A stretch of 64,000 nucleotides of DNA from Arion vulgaris (GCA_020796225.1 CM036756.1:53846616-53910615), one strand, 5' to 3'; counted from the first letter of the stretch, positions 10,318 through 22,064 are shown. Translations and numbers: made by a program. The notes: generated by a model not told the origin, from the sequence alone.

Positions 10318-10620
10318 ATACAGTGATAAATGGTAGACACTGGAGCTGGATAGGATACATACTCAGAAGTGATCCTGAGAATATCAAGAGAACTGACATG
10401 CATTGGACCCGAGGAACACAAAGAAGGGACAGACTAAGGACAACCGGGGAGAACATTGGAAGAGAAAATGTACAGTGTAAATTAGTCATGGAACTCTGCG
10501 AAGGATGGCCCTGACTGGTAACAATAAAGGGATTTTGATGTTGCCCTACAAGGCATGCCAGCCACTTGCTGCTTTGTCAGTCAGTGTTCAGGGATAAGAA
10601 GAAGAAAACGATAAAAGAAG
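10318..10620 (+). mobile_element. LINE C-terminal fragment
   Basis: The plus strand reads N-G-R-H-W-S-W-I-G-Y-I-L-R-S-D, H-W-T-R-G-T-Q-R-R-D and W-P-x-L, followed by a g/a-rich end (gataagaagaagaaaacg). This is the last part of an RTE-like LINE with its short purine-rich tail. Confidence 0.7.
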
Positions 10621-10785
10621 TAAAAAAACAGAACTGAACAACAGTACTAGAGATAGGGAGTTGTTTAGTTCACCTCTGCCAGTCAACATGAAAAACTTAA
10701 TTACTGTATCTTCTATTTAACTGTAGCCACTTTTCCTTAAATTAAATATATAGTCAATTACGTATATAGTCAATTTCAGGATTGC

Positions 10786-11085
10786 TTTATGTCATCTTGT
10801 AGGGCAGCAACTAAATCTTTTCTCCTTGCTCTCTCTGTGGCCATTACTTACATGGGGCCCAAAGTTTGGCTCACACTGTGCATCTCTGTTTTCATTGTTC
10901 TCCACCAGGTAGTCTTTGATTTGCCTCTGTTTTCCATCTGGAGTCCATTTTATGACAGTGCTTGCAATGATTTTTGGACCCTTCCTGAGTATGTAACCTA
11001 TACAGTTCTAGCGTTCACCTTTAACCATTATAGGCATTTTCTCCTGGTTGCACTTTTTGAACAGTTCTTTGTTGTTGGTTGATAA
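10786..11085 (-). mobile_element. LINE C-terminal fragment
   Basis: On the minus strand one frame gives I-K-W-T-P-D-G-K-Q-R-Q-I-K-D-Y and a following N-E-N-R-D-A run. This is a variant of the W-T-P-E-G-K-R-K-R-G-R-P block that ends RTE-like LINE proteins. An open plus-strand frame here (10,789-11,082) is an antisense shadow. Confidence 0.6.
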
Positions 11086-11378
11086 TTTTCCTCAAACGTG
11101 TATGAAATGATGATGTAGGTCTGGACCTGAGTTGAGAAGCCTTATTTTACGCCAGGATGAGACCTGAAATACTTGAGGATGCAGAGGGCCAGATACTCTC
11201 ATATATTGTAAAATCAATGATTTACAAGCTAGTATAATGTATAAATCATATTACTGAGTTCCTTATGACCCATCAGATGTGATACCATGCTACAGTATAA
11301 CTTCAGATGTGGTACTTTAAAGTGATGTTTTTCTGTTTGTAAAATCTTAGTTGCCTGTCTGTACAAATTTGTACTCAG
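11086..11378. other. Intron 1 sequence, nothing recognised
   Basis: AT-rich with no supportable feature. Confidence 0.35.
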
Positions 11379-11620
11379 TTGAATAGTATGCATACAATTG
11401 TGCTAAAATTTGGATGTGCCTGTCCTATATGTCATAGGGGCCTAATGGGGAGCATAACATACTCACATTTTCAGAGAAAACCACACAGATCACAAAGAGT
11501 AGTTAACTTGGTTAGTAAGAACAAACAAACAGCTGTCTCACAGATCTGTCCAAATCTCATGTTTGGCTACGCACATTGTGTTATCAAGATTAACACAGTG
11601 TTATCATGATAACAGATTAA
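11379..11620 (+). repeat. Dispersed repeat, LINE-associated
   Basis: It contains gcctaatggggagc, then aaaccacacagatcacaaagag and gttagtaagaacaaac. The inverted copy at 47,440-47,600 and a plus copy at 25,560-25,690 share these blocks in order. It probably comes from an untranslated part of a LINE. Confidence 0.5.
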
Positions 11621-11957
11621 CAAAATGCAATAATCCACAGTCCATCTTTCCTGGAATCTACAACATTCTTTCTCCACTTTACATGCTTGACATCGTTAAT
11701 ATGTAACTTGTTGCAAATGATACCAATTTTCAATGCCTTACTTATGTACCTCCATCTACCTCCACAGTTCCTTCAATCCCTTGCAATTTAACGATTTCAC
11801 AGACAAAGCACTATCACCTTTGACTCATTCTCAAAATCTCTTATGACACTGTCTCCGCAGCATCTGAGTTGGTTTCCAACAACTCATGTTTTACATTAAC
11901 ACATGGTTTACTTGTACTATCAGAGATTTGAAGTAATTAATTTTAAAGTGCGGTGTT
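11621..11957. other. Intron 1 sequence, possible old LINE
   Basis: Pyrimidine-rich phrases such as cctccatctacctccacag suggest an inverted LINE remnant, but no protein block can be read. Confidence 0.25.
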
Positions 11958-12240
11958 TAATATTTCATTATATATTTATCGACTAAGATGGTTAGGGCAT
12001 GTGAGAATGGAAAATTGTCGCATACCAAAACAAATGTTGTTCTGTGAATTTTGGAGGGAAGAGGCAGAGGACAGACCAATGCTCAGATATAAAGATGTAT
12101 TCAGAGCATCAATGAGAAACTTTTTTATAGGTCCCAGCACATGGAAAAAACTAGCTGATGACAGAGTTGCATGGGCGCAGAGTCTTTTGAGAATAGACTT
12201 ATGTATGAGCTGAAAAACAAGAAAGAGAAGTGAAAACTTA
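11958..12240 (+). mobile_element. LINE C-terminal fragment
   Basis: The plus strand reads Y-R-L-R-W-L-G-H-V-R-M-E, I-P-K-Q-M-L-F-C-E, a proline- and arginine-containing block, S-M-R-N-F, then W-K-K-L-A-D-D-R-V-A-W. The last block equals the tail at 2-169, so both copies belong to one family. A (TA)n microsatellite follows at 12,255-12,281. Confidence 0.8.
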
Positions 12241-12254
12241 AAAGACGAAAAAGG

Positions 12255-12281
12255 ACATATATATATATATATATATATTAT
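12255..12281. repeat. (TA)n microsatellite
   Basis: A run of alternating t and a immediately follows the LINE tail at 12,240 and may be its terminal simple repeat. Confidence 0.8.
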
Positions 12282-12284
12282 GTT

Positions 12285-12870
12285 ATGTGATCAACTTCAT
12301 AGCACATTGGGCATTCCCATTCGTGCTCTGTCCTTTCCTGCAGCAGCCATCTATGAGAGCGTACCGCATTGATGACATCGACTCTGTCCATACTTCGGCC
12401 CTCTTTAGTTGGGGCATTGTTTGCATGAAAGTCAGCAAGTCCAGGTGTGTACTGCCAAGTTAGTGTCTTGAGATGGGATCTCCAAATGCTGTCCACCCTT
12501 TCCACATGCAGACTTCGAGATTTAATCCTTTCAGGCATATTCACCTAGTCTGATATGATAATTGTATGGGTGGCCTGTTGCTCCACCACCCACAAGAGAG
12601 CCCTGGAGGCAGCGGTGATCTTTAGTCATGCTTGATGTTGCTGTCTTGAAAGCGCCACAGTTCTCATGAAGTATGCTATCGTTTCATTGTGCTGAATAAG
12701 CCCATGGTGATCTTTTTCCGCATCAGTGTAAATAATGATATCCCCTGGATGGGAGTGCTGATCCAGCAGTGCAAGAATCTCAGCATTGGTGATGCCATTT
12801 GGCCCATTCTCTACAGCAGCATCCAAATGTACTGACAACCCTGGTGTAAAAGTAAACATTTTCATAACAA
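12285..12870 (-). mobile_element. RH-LINE RNase H fragment, deleted and shifted
   Basis: On the minus strand the blocks G-D-I-I-I-Y-T-D-A, then Y-T-P-G-L-A-D-F, S-M-D-R-V-D-V-I-N-A-V-R and E-H-E-W-E-C-P-M-C appear in order. The first catalytic aspartate is present, but the linking parts are frameshifted. The C-terminal cysteine block resembles the one at 55,270-55,543. Confidence 0.8.
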
Positions 12871-12929
12871 GCCTCAGGTCAAACCCAGCCTCAATTGGGT
12901 ACCAGAAAGACACTAGAAAATAAATAAGG

Positions 12930-13212
12930 CTAACATAATGTTGGTCACAGCACCGGCCCATGTGGTGCCGGGGCCAGCAAGGAAGCAAAGAATAGTACCA
13001 CTGCAACCTACAATGCATGTCGTAAGAGGCACTGATGTAGGCCCTAGGGATGCTACCCTAGTAAATAAAAAGCAGCGCATAAATAGGATGTGCTGGCCTA
13101 CTTGTAGGCGCATAATTGGCACAATGTACAATCGCACATAGGCTCAGATCACATACAAATCACACAGAGTGGTTGACTAGTGGTCGATGTGGAGCGTTCG
13201 AAGAAGAAGAAG
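12930..13212 (+). mobile_element. Family D element with GAA-repeat tail
   Basis: Ordered blocks: ccactgcaacctacaatgca, gtcgtaagaggc, gatgtgctggcctacttgta, cacacagagtggttgac and a gaagaagaagaag end. Related copies lie at 49,051-49,300, 54,895-55,105 and 60,222-60,410. The simple GAA tail and the target duplication seen at 49,051 show that it moves as a retroposed unit. It encodes no protein of note. Confidence 0.75.
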
Positions 13213-13985
13213 ATCGCAATACCCATCTTGTGCCATTATTCAAAGAAAATGTATGAGATCAACACTTTATTCCCCAATGTACCAAATGGTATTTAAACAG
13301 GTTATTTATATATCATATATATGACCTGATTGAAACAAGTTCTCGTTCTGCGCCTCAGAACACAACACAGTTGAATTTGCAGCCATATGTTTGCAAGATT
13401 CAAGATTTGCTATTCAGTCTCATGGATGTGCATTTCAGACTGCAGAGCACATACATCAAGACTACCTTGAATATGATATACTGAGTCAAACTCCTTGGTT
13501 CAGTGAAGCAACACTGGAAAAAACAGCACAGATCTCTTTTTGATTGATTGATAGGACCATCATGATTGCACTTCAGTGAATAACCATGTGTGCTCCAATC
13601 TCTTTCTTGTACAGGAAAATCTCTGCAGCTGTTCACAAACTCTGTAACAGTTTTGGTCTCTGATGTAATTTTGAAGATTATAAAATTTGTGTAGAAATTT
13701 TATTTTAATATTTGTAATGAATTTTGTTCGGGCAGCAAAATTTTGCAGCCTATTCTTTTCAAATTTTAACTACCTTTAAATTCTTGTATATGCTGAACTT
13801 TAACATGGGACCTTTACTTTAGCATCAATGATCAGGAATCTCTGGAAAACATTATGTTAGCTTCATACTGGGAATAAATTGAGTACATTTGAAGCAAGAG
13901 GCAAGCACCATACCTCCACAGAGATCACATTTTTGTGTGAGCTACAAAAGACAGTGACGTTTATACAATAGACAACAGGGGATAC
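13213..13985. other. Intron 1 sequence, weak repeat traces
   Basis: Near 13,255-13,320 a phrase with attccccaatgtaccaaatggtat is shared with 20,870-20,900 and 39,785-39,815, so an old dispersed repeat is present. The rest is unassigned. Confidence 0.35.
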
Positions 13986-13987
13986 TA

Positions 13988-15183
13988 GGGCTAATCAATA
14001 AGTTCCAGGACTGGTTTTTTTTCTCTTGGAAACTATGGTATATATTTATATGGTATTCACACAGTATATGTAATAACCATTTCTTGAAGCATGTGTCGAA
14101 TTGGAAACCGATATCTCTGCGCATGTGTAGATTGGAAGCCTGCGATTACGTTGTGACCTCTGAGTGTTAAGCGTGTTATAAAAATGGACATGAATAATCA
14201 GCAACATGTGCGTACTGATTTCTGCTTTTGTCTTGGACAAACTGGTTCTGAAACTTTTGAGATGCTGTAATCAGCTTTTGGAGAGACCTGCCTAAGTTGG
14301 TCAAAGACATTTAAATGGTATTCTCGTTTCCAAAGTGGCTGCCGTTCATTTGAAGTTGATCAGCTTCAAGGCAGACAATCCACATCCAACACTGACCAGA
14401 ATGTGTCACATTTGCAAGAAATCATACTTGCTGATCGAAGTTTCATTTAGTACTTGCCAGATAATCCTTACTGAATATTTCCAAATGGGATGGGGAGCGC
14501 CTCAAAATATGTGCCTCGTCTCTTGACAAGGGAGTGGAAAGAGGAACATTTGTCAATTTGCAATGTTCTTCTTGAGAGAGCCAAAAACTATCCCAACTTC
14601 TTGTCCTCAATTATCACTGGTGACAAGTTCAATGTCTAGACCATGTTGATTGTGTTGTTTGATGTTGTTGAACTGGTTCATCACAAGTACTGTATATCCT
14701 ATAGTTTAGATTGCCAGTGCTGAATTCTATAAAACAGTCATGCAGCACCTCCATGACTGTGTTCAGACATTGCACTTAGAAGTGGTGCACAGGTCGTTGG
14801 ATTTTGGCAAAAATTTCCCTGCTTATAGGTCTTTCATTACAAACATTTTTTTGTGCCTAATCACATTCCATTGGTTTGCACCCTCCATACTCCACTAATC
14901 TTGTTCCTTGTGACTTCTTCTTGTTCCCACACCTTAAGAAAACACTGAAAGATCATCTATTTGGTGACATTCAAGATAGTTAACGCAAAAAAATAACTGA
15001 AGGCTACTACAGAATGTGTCTACCAGAGGTACTATTATCATTGGCAAAAACGTTTGAATAAGTGTAAACTTTGTATACCAAGTGTACACAAGAATAATAC
15101 TTTGAAGGTGATAAAACCAACTAACTTTTAAATCTACAAACTTGCGCACACAAAAATCAGTCCCAGAACTTATTGATCATCCC
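13988..15183 (+). mobile_element. Mariner-like DNA transposon, inactive
   Basis: The ends are inverted: ggg-ctaatcaataagttcc at the left, and the complement of the right end reads ggg-atgatcaataagttct. TA precedes the left end (13,986-13,987), while the right TA is mutated. The interior encodes mariner transposase pieces in order: an N-terminal helix-turn-helix stretch (F-C-L-G-Q-T, W-S-K-T-F-K-W, R-F-Q-S-G), R-S-F-E-V-D-Q-L-Q-G-R-Q-S-T-S, then I-I-T-G-D-K at the catalytic core and L-R-K-H near the C-terminus. Many stops and frameshifts break it. At 1.2 kb it is the usual size for a mariner element. It lies in RETREG intron 1. Confidence 0.85.
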
Positions 15184-15524
15184 TCACATATAGACAATAT
15201 TTGAAGTGAACGAAAGGAAGAAGGACTTTAACTGATTCACTACCGGGTTTTTTCGCCTCTGACGGAAATATTTTTTAGCTTCAGAAATAGTACACACATA
15301 CTTTAGCTTAACTAAATTACTGTTTCTAAATATTATTAAAGTTGAACTTATTATATATCAAATTAAAGATAAATGACTGTACTTTCACAAAATATTAATT
15401 GTATCTGAAAATATAATGTGTTTATTATGCATGAAAAATATTATCATGAATTAAAAAAAACTAATTGAAATTATGAGAACAAAAATCCAATTTGCCAAGG
15501 GCCTTTATGAACAATATGTTGTTA
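15184..15524. other. AT-rich spacer, possible half MITE
   Basis: At 15,228 the phrase ttaactgattcactaccg resembles the left end of the TTAA MITE at 34,936, but no matching right end follows. The remainder is very AT-rich. Confidence 0.3.
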
Positions 15525-16255
15525 TAATAGCCGTCCATCGCAAGCGATGATGACAACAATCTCAGACGTGTACTGTTGCACCTCTCTGGTGTGTGCGGAG
15601 GTGACTGTAGAGTCCAATCCTAGAACAGAATCCCGACCACAGGTGGGGCATACATGATCAAGGTTAGACATGTGCGTGTTGTGTGCTCTGTCTTTTCGGC
15701 TGCTCGTTTTCTCTGTGACTCAACAATACGATGATTCTCAGCTATTCGGGTTCCTCTTTGTTGTTACAGCGCCACATTTGGCGATCTTGCGCAAGGATTC
15801 CCAGCACGTATTGTCTATATCGAGCATTTCAGAGACACTTTAAGAGTGTCTTTAAAGCGTTTTCTGTCCACCTGCTAAACGTCTGCCCCCTTCAAGCTCG
15901 CCATACATCAACTGTTTTGGGATGCGTTTATCAGGCATTCGAGCAACGTGACCGACCCATCTCAGTTGGGCCTTCTGCAACAGGGTGTTGACGCTTGGGA
16001 TCTTTGCTCTTGTGAGGACTTCGCTGTCTGGAATTTTGTCCTGCCAGTTTATTTTTAGTATTCTGCGTAGACAGCTTGTGTGGAAATGGTTTAATTTTCT
16101 TGCGTGTCTGCTATACACTGTCCATGTCTCGCTTGCTACAGCAGCGTTGTTAGCACTATGGCCTGGTAAACTTTCAGCTTTGTGACTATGCTTATCCCCT
16201 TCCGTTCCCACACAGTGACACGTAACCTTCCGAACGCAGCACTGGCTTTGGATAT
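15525..16255 (-). mobile_element. LINE C-terminal segment
   Basis: Reading down from 16,255 on the minus strand: S-E-T-W-T-V-Y-S-R-H, F-H-T-S-C-L-R-R-I-L, I-N-W-Q-D-K-I-P-D, then L-R-W-V-G-H-V-A-R-M-P-D and I-P-K-Q-L-M-Y-G-E-L. After a frameshift it continues toward D-R-x-x-W-R and a cysteine/histidine-rich end (C-M-P-H-L). It is among the longer LINE ends here, with one clear frameshift near 15,860. Confidence 0.8.
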
Positions 16256-16261
16256 CCTATT

Positions 16262-17095
<834 letters not shown>

Positions 17096-17149
17096 TAGAA
17101 CATCTTATTGTTTTAGTTTGTTATTTTGATCATGTATAGTATAGGAACC

Positions 17150-17400
17150 CTTTTTCATTACTCAAGGTATATTGGAGAATACAGTGTTTGGCCCATATTT
17201 TTCATTGAACGTCGACACACGATGAATGTTGTGGTCAACATATTTCATAGTACATTTCTTGGTACCCAGTTGAGGCTTGGTTGACCTGAGAGCTGCTATG
17301 GTCAGAAAAATATTCCATGATCTCTCAGTTATTGAACCCGGACCATATGTCTAAGATGTGACTACACTAAGAACTACACAACTGTGGTTCTCTATTTTGA
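17150..17400 (-). mobile_element. SINE-B copy, inverted
   Basis: It contains the ordered blocks cttggtacccagttgaggct, gacctgagagctgctatgg, and a tRNA-derived head region with attgaacccggaccatatg (the complement of a B box). Similar inverted copies are at 22,065-22,215 and 38,320-38,545, and direct copies are at 20,340-20,470 and 61,119-61,220. Confidence 0.75.
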
Positions 17401-17559
17401 TAATAGTTTGACAAAATGAAAGTCAAGAAGTCAGAGAACTAGAAAGGAAGAAAATATTGTCTTATCAGCTTGTTCACCAGTCATGACTTTTTACTTTTAT
17501 CTTACATGCATTGCTAATTATATAGGTGACTTCTCAATGATCTAATACTTAAAAATGCA

Positions 17560-17835
17560 GACACCAGTACACTATATCTAGATTGTGTACTACACATGTC
17601 ATCACCATTCAATTCTGAGCAGAATGTTGCCACCCAAACAGTCTTTAAAATTTCTCTCTCATAGGCCAATTGTCTTGCCTTTGCAGCCGCCATGCTCAAA
17701 TCATCAGTCATTTCCTGAACCCTTCTTCTCCATGGTCTTCTTCTTTTCTTTGCCGGAATGCCTCCTCCCATAATGGTCTTCTCCAACCCTTCTTGTCTTT
17801 TTATTTGTCTAAAATACTCATTTTATTTGTAGCAC
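17560..17835 (-). mobile_element. LINE C-terminal fragment
   Basis: The minus strand reads K-T-I-M-G-G-G-I-P-A-K-K-R-R-R-P-W, then E-M-T-D-D-L-S-M-A-A-A-K-A and Q-L-A-Y-E-R-E. These are the same blocks as at 20,480-20,760 (H-L-A-Y-K-K) and 54,215-54,480. Confidence 0.75.
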
Positions 17836-17937
17836 TAGCCAGATTTCTTTGAATTTGTGTTCCTTCTGGATAGATCTATTTGTTATTTTGACTATTTAAT
17901 GATTTATTTGGATAACTTGAGATTACATCTGATGTTT

Positions 17938-18308
17938 ACTGTACCTTGTAAGAATAAACTATACAAATTGTTTGTAAACTACTTGAGTGGACTGTACCTT
18001 GTAAGAACAAACTATACAAATTGTTTGTAAACTACTTGAGTGGACTGTACCTTGTAAGAACAAACTATACAAATTGTTTGTAAACTACTTAAGTGGACTG
18101 TACCTTGTAAGAACAAACTATACAAATTGTTTGTAAACTACTTGAGTGGACTGTACCTTGTAAGAACAAACTATACAAATTGTTTGTAAACTACTTAAGT
18201 GGACTGTACCTTGTAAGAACAAACTATACAAATTGTTTGTAAACTACTTGAGTGGACTGTACCTTGTATGAACAAACTATACAAATTGTTTGTAAACTAC
18301 TTGAGTGG
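17938..18308. repeat. Tandem array, 53-bp unit, seven copies
   Basis: Each unit begins actgtaccttgtaagaacaa and ends ctacttgagtgg, and starts fall exactly 53 bases apart (17,938, 17,991, 18,044 and so on). Copies differ at only a few positions. Each unit holds a short palindromic pair, acaaac and gtttgt, around tatacaaatt. It lies in RETREG intron 2. Confidence 0.95.
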
Positions 18309-18872
18309 AATTCATGGCCTGCCAACAATAAGGAAATAATTCCACATCTTAGATAATGAAGAAAATCTGATGTGACGCAGATGACTATGCATTCAGAAAA
18401 TCTAGGAGATCAAAAGTGTGATGTTGACTTGGATCACATTTGTCAAATATTCAGTTCCAGATGACTGTGATGTTTGATTGATTGATTCAACGTCTTTGAT
18501 GACAATCTGAGGTAACATCGTTGCTTCTGCAGTTGACCATTCTCTGAGCTCAAAATGGTGAAGTAGACCCAATCACGTCTGTGAACTATTCTGGTTGAGA
18601 TGACTACCATGCTGTAAACTAGGACATGACAGCATCAAGGAGGGGGTCTAGGACAGGGTAGCATCAAGGAGTGGACTTAGGACATGACATCAAGGAGGGG
18701 CCTAGTACATGACAGTATCAAGGATGTGGACCTAAGACATGACAGCATCAAGAAGGGGAGCATTTATAACTAACATGACAGTAAGCTCCAGAGATCAAAA
18801 CCTAGTAAGTACTGATGATGCAATTTGGTATCATTGTTTTCTGATAAATTTTATTTCAAACATTTGTTTCAG
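18309..18872. other. End of intron 2 with a degenerate local repeat
   Basis: At 18,600-18,770 a loose repeat of about 30-35 bp recurs four times (gacatgacagcatcaaggag, varied). The rest is unassigned. It ends in a good acceptor, acatttgtttcag, at 18,872. Confidence 0.55.
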
Positions 18873-18903
18873 TTCCACCAAAGGAACCAGAAGACAAAGA
18901 TTG
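18873..18903 (+). CDS. RETREG: RETREG exon 3: 31-nt microexon
   Basis: The first two bases complete V95. It encodes P-P-K-E-P-E-D-K-D and two bases of W105, which exon 4 completes. It joins the W-P-E-I-R of exon 2 to the W-T-P-V-H-P of exon 4, reproducing the proline- and acid-rich linker found at this place in RETREG proteins. The acceptor has a clear pyrimidine tract and the donor is g-gtaatt. The agreement of phase and family motif on both sides is strong support despite the tiny size. Confidence 0.88.
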
Positions 18904-19280
18904 GTAATTTGATAATTAAATATTTTAGTTTTGTGCATATGAAATTGTAGAAATATGCTGCAGTAGTAAATTATAAAATCTTTCGAATCATATTTATTTA
19001 TGAAGAGTGTAACTGTTAATCTTAGATGTTTTTTTGAATTGTTCTGTTTGTTTTTCACTGTACTGTGAAGAATGCTGGTAGAGAGTCAATGAATTTCTAA
19101 GATACTGAAGGTTTTTTATGATTTCTAAAAACTAAAAATGTATCCATTTTTATATTAGAATTTCAGTTTTATGGACAGGTCCATTGGGTCTCTGATCTCC
19201 TTCCCAATATCTTTGCCAGCGTATACTGACTAATCACACCTGCTCTGTATTGATTAATTAAATGTCTCTTTCCGTCAGTT
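18904..19280. other. Start of intron 3, nothing recognised
   Basis: AT-rich intron with no supportable feature before the tandem array at 19,281. Confidence 0.4.
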
Positions 19281-19640
19281 TGTAAATACTTTCATAAATA
19301 CTTTCTGTCAGTTTCTAATTATCATAACTACTGTCTGTCAGTTTCTAATTATCATAAATACTTTCCGTTAGTTTCTAATTATCATAAATACTGTTTGTCA
19401 GTTTATAATTATCATAAATACTTTCTGTCAGGTTCTAATTATCATAAATACTGTTTGTCAGTTTCTAATTATCATAAATATTTTCCGTCAGTTGCTAATT
19501 ATCATAAATACTTTTCATCAGTTTCTAATTATCATAAATATTTTCAGTCAGTTTCTAATTATCATAAATACTTTACGTCAGTTTCTAATTATCTTAAATA
19601 CTGTTTGTCAGTTTATAATTATCATAAATACTGTTGGTAA
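19281..19640. repeat. Tandem array, 30-bp unit, twelve copies
   Basis: The unit is close to tttctaattatcataaatac plus tttccgtcag. No insertions or deletions occur across 360 bases. Because 30 is divisible by three, the array reads as an open frame of a ten-residue repeat (S-N-Y-H-K-Y-F-L-S-V). This is a consequence of the period and not evidence of a gene. Confidence 0.93.
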
Positions 19641-19699
19641 GTTTATAATTATCGTTCATTTTTCATTCGAAAATAATTGAAGGTATTTACATTAATAAG

Positions 19700-19985
19700 A
19701 AGCTAGCAAATAATATTCTCTATCATCCAAAAGAGATGCTTGAGATGTTTTGGACATGTGATACACATGGAGATTAACTCTATCATGAAAACTGCACTGA
19801 CATGGACACCGGAGGGTAAATGGAAACGTGGAAGACCCAAAATGACCTGGAAGAGAACAGTAGAACAAGAACTGAAAGAAATGAATCACAACTGAAATAG
19901 AGTACAGAGGATGGCCAAGAATAGAGAAGAATGGTGTGCACTTGTTGCTGCCCTAAGTGCCAGTGGCATCACAGGATAGAGAGAG
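19700..19985 (+). mobile_element. RTE-like LINE C-terminal fragment
   Basis: The plus strand reads C-F-G-H-V-I-H-M-E, L-T-W-T-P-E-G-K-W-K-R-G-R-P-K and T-W-K-R-T-V-E-Q-E-L-K. After a stop it continues R-E-E-W-C-A-L-V-A-A-L. An inverted relative is at 29,290-29,600. Confidence 0.8.
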
Positions 19986-20113
19986 ATTAAGATACCATCA
20001 TAAATATCCTCAGTTTCTTCTGATTGTTTATACTGTTTTCCAGTTCTTTTTTATAATAAATACTTTGTTTTTTTCTCCAATTATGATAAGTACTGTTTTC
20101 TTTGTTATTGTAA

Positions 20114-20470
<357 letters not shown>

Positions 20471-20479
20471 CAAATATTT

Positions 20480-20760
20480 TGTCCTGAGCAGAACTTTCCC
20501 TCTAATAGTCCTTCTTATAGGCCAGATGTCCCGCCGCTGCAACTATCATTCTCAAATCCTCAGTTACTTCCTGAATCCATCTTCTCCGTGGTCTTCCTCT
20601 TCTCCTCTTTGCCAGGATGCATCCTTCTATAATGGTATTCTCCAACTGTTTATACCTCTTTATATGTCCAACATACTTCAATTTTCTCATTCTCATTTGT
20701 AGCATAAAATAGTTTTCTTTGATTTTCACTAATTTCCGGATAGATCTATTTGTTTTTTTC
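20480..20760 (-). mobile_element. LINE C-terminal fragment
   Basis: The minus strand reads L-K-Y-V-G-H-I-K-R-Y, I-I-E-G-C-I-L-A-K-R-R-R-G-R-P and W-I-Q-E-V-T-E-D-L-R, ending H-L-A-Y-K-K. It is open for about 90 codons. Confidence 0.8.
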
Positions 20761-20819
20761 TCTAAAATTAAGTACCAAAGAAATACTTGGAAGTAAAGAC
20801 AAGTCAAGATGATGTTGCT

Positions 20820-21005
20820 TGCTTCACCCATTGTGTGCCCTTGGTCAAAGAAAAATTCAGGCCTAACACTGTATTCCCCAATCTACCTCATGGTATGAAA
20901 ACAGATTCCTTACTTACTCTTTTACTGACTTTAATTGAGTACATTTTTATCATCATCATTATCATCTATTTTGCGAAGTTTATACAAGAGACAACGTTGA
21001 ATATA
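20820..21005 (+). repeat. Dispersed repeat, possible SINE
   Basis: Blocks tcaaagaaaaattcaggcc and gtattccccaatctacctca, and a tail atagacaatattt.aagcgaacg, are shared in part with 13,250-13,300, 15,187-15,215 and 39,785-39,815. A (cat)n-like patch is at 20,951-20,968. Confidence 0.5.
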
Positions 21006-21044
21006 TAGACAATATTTCAAGCGAACGAACGGAAAGATCTAGTT

Positions 21045-21260
21045 TGTCTCTGTCGGAACATAACAGCAGCTGTCAATGCTTCCTCGCCCTATGTGAGGTG
21101 TCTGGCATCTACCCCACTCTTTCTCAACTCGTCTATGACATCTTGCTTTCATTTTCTCCCCACCCCTGTCTACTCGGCATCTTGTCCTCCAGAACTATCT
21201 TTTCCAGAGAATCATGCCTTTTTATATATTCAAAGTATTTCATGAAACATTTTTTTTATC
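21045..21260 (-). mobile_element. LINE C-terminal fragment, degenerate
   Basis: The inverted sequence shows the usual complement of a LINE tail: tcttgtcctccagaac.atctt followed by a K-Y-F-E-Y-I-K reading. No long frame survives. Confidence 0.5.
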
Positions 21261-21419
21261 TTGTACAATTTTAAGCTGTTATAAAGTGGACATATTTGTT
21301 CTTTTTTCTGTCGATGGTATTCGGATAACTCTTGAGTGGCACTTGCATTCAAAGGCATTACAGATTCTGATATAGTTTGAAAATTAGGATCTTTAAACAT
21401 CCCACTATATCTTCATCTT

Positions 21420-22010
21420 CTTTTCTCTAATCTTGTTTTGTCTCACAGTGGCAGGATAAGAAGAGATTTATAGAATGAGTTTTGGTATGCATTTCATAAA
21501 TAAGTATTTTTTACTGCCTCTTATTATTTCTGTGGTCCACCTTTTACATAGACAACCTTGTACTTTATATCCACTATATCGAGTAGCTTTGGTCTTTGAA
21601 AAACACTATCTGTTGGTAATCTTCTTATGTGTCTGAACCATTTAATTTGTTGCTTCTTAATGAAGTTTAGTACTGATGTTGTACCCACTTGTTCGTGATG
21701 TCTTCATTTCTAAAACTGTCTCTTCTTGATACTTCCTGCACTGCGTGCACATTTCATCTCTGTCGTTTTCTTCTATCATTTGATGTCAGCATCCAGGTTT
21801 GACAATGATAGCATAAAGTCAGGAGAAAGCTTGTGTTGTACAATGCTCTTTTAGTGTTCATGGTAACATGTTTACATTTCAAAATTGGCTCTGTTTGCCC
21901 TATGATTTGATTTGCTTTATTGCATCTTTGTTGAAATATGTTAGTTATTCTTCCATTTGCTGAAAAGAAGCTCCCTAAGTATATAAAGTCGTTAACTTGT
22001 TTCAATTTAT
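21420..22010 (-). mobile_element. LINE RT thumb segment
   Basis: The minus strand at 21,754-22,005 reads K-Q-V-N-D-F-I-Y-L-G-S-F-F-S-A-N-G-R, C-N-K-A-N-Q-I-I-G and L-T-L-C-Y-H-C-Q-T-W. It continues through degenerate sequence to about 21,420. This is the thumb of the same LINE group as 23,150-24,035. Confidence 0.75.
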
Positions 22011-22064
22011 ATGTCTTTGATCAACTATGCACAATGGAGGATATGGTAAAAATTGCCTTTACAT

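Noticed and set aside
14335..14526. Independent small gene of 63 codons
   Set aside because: It lies in an alternative frame inside the mariner-like element.
17938..18308. CRISPR-like array
   Set aside because: The units are contiguous 53-bp repeats without unique spacers, in an animal intron.
19395..19680. Possible protein with N-Y-H-K-Y-F repeats
   Set aside because: The frame is forced by a 30-bp tandem repeat within an intron and has no start context or flanking exons.
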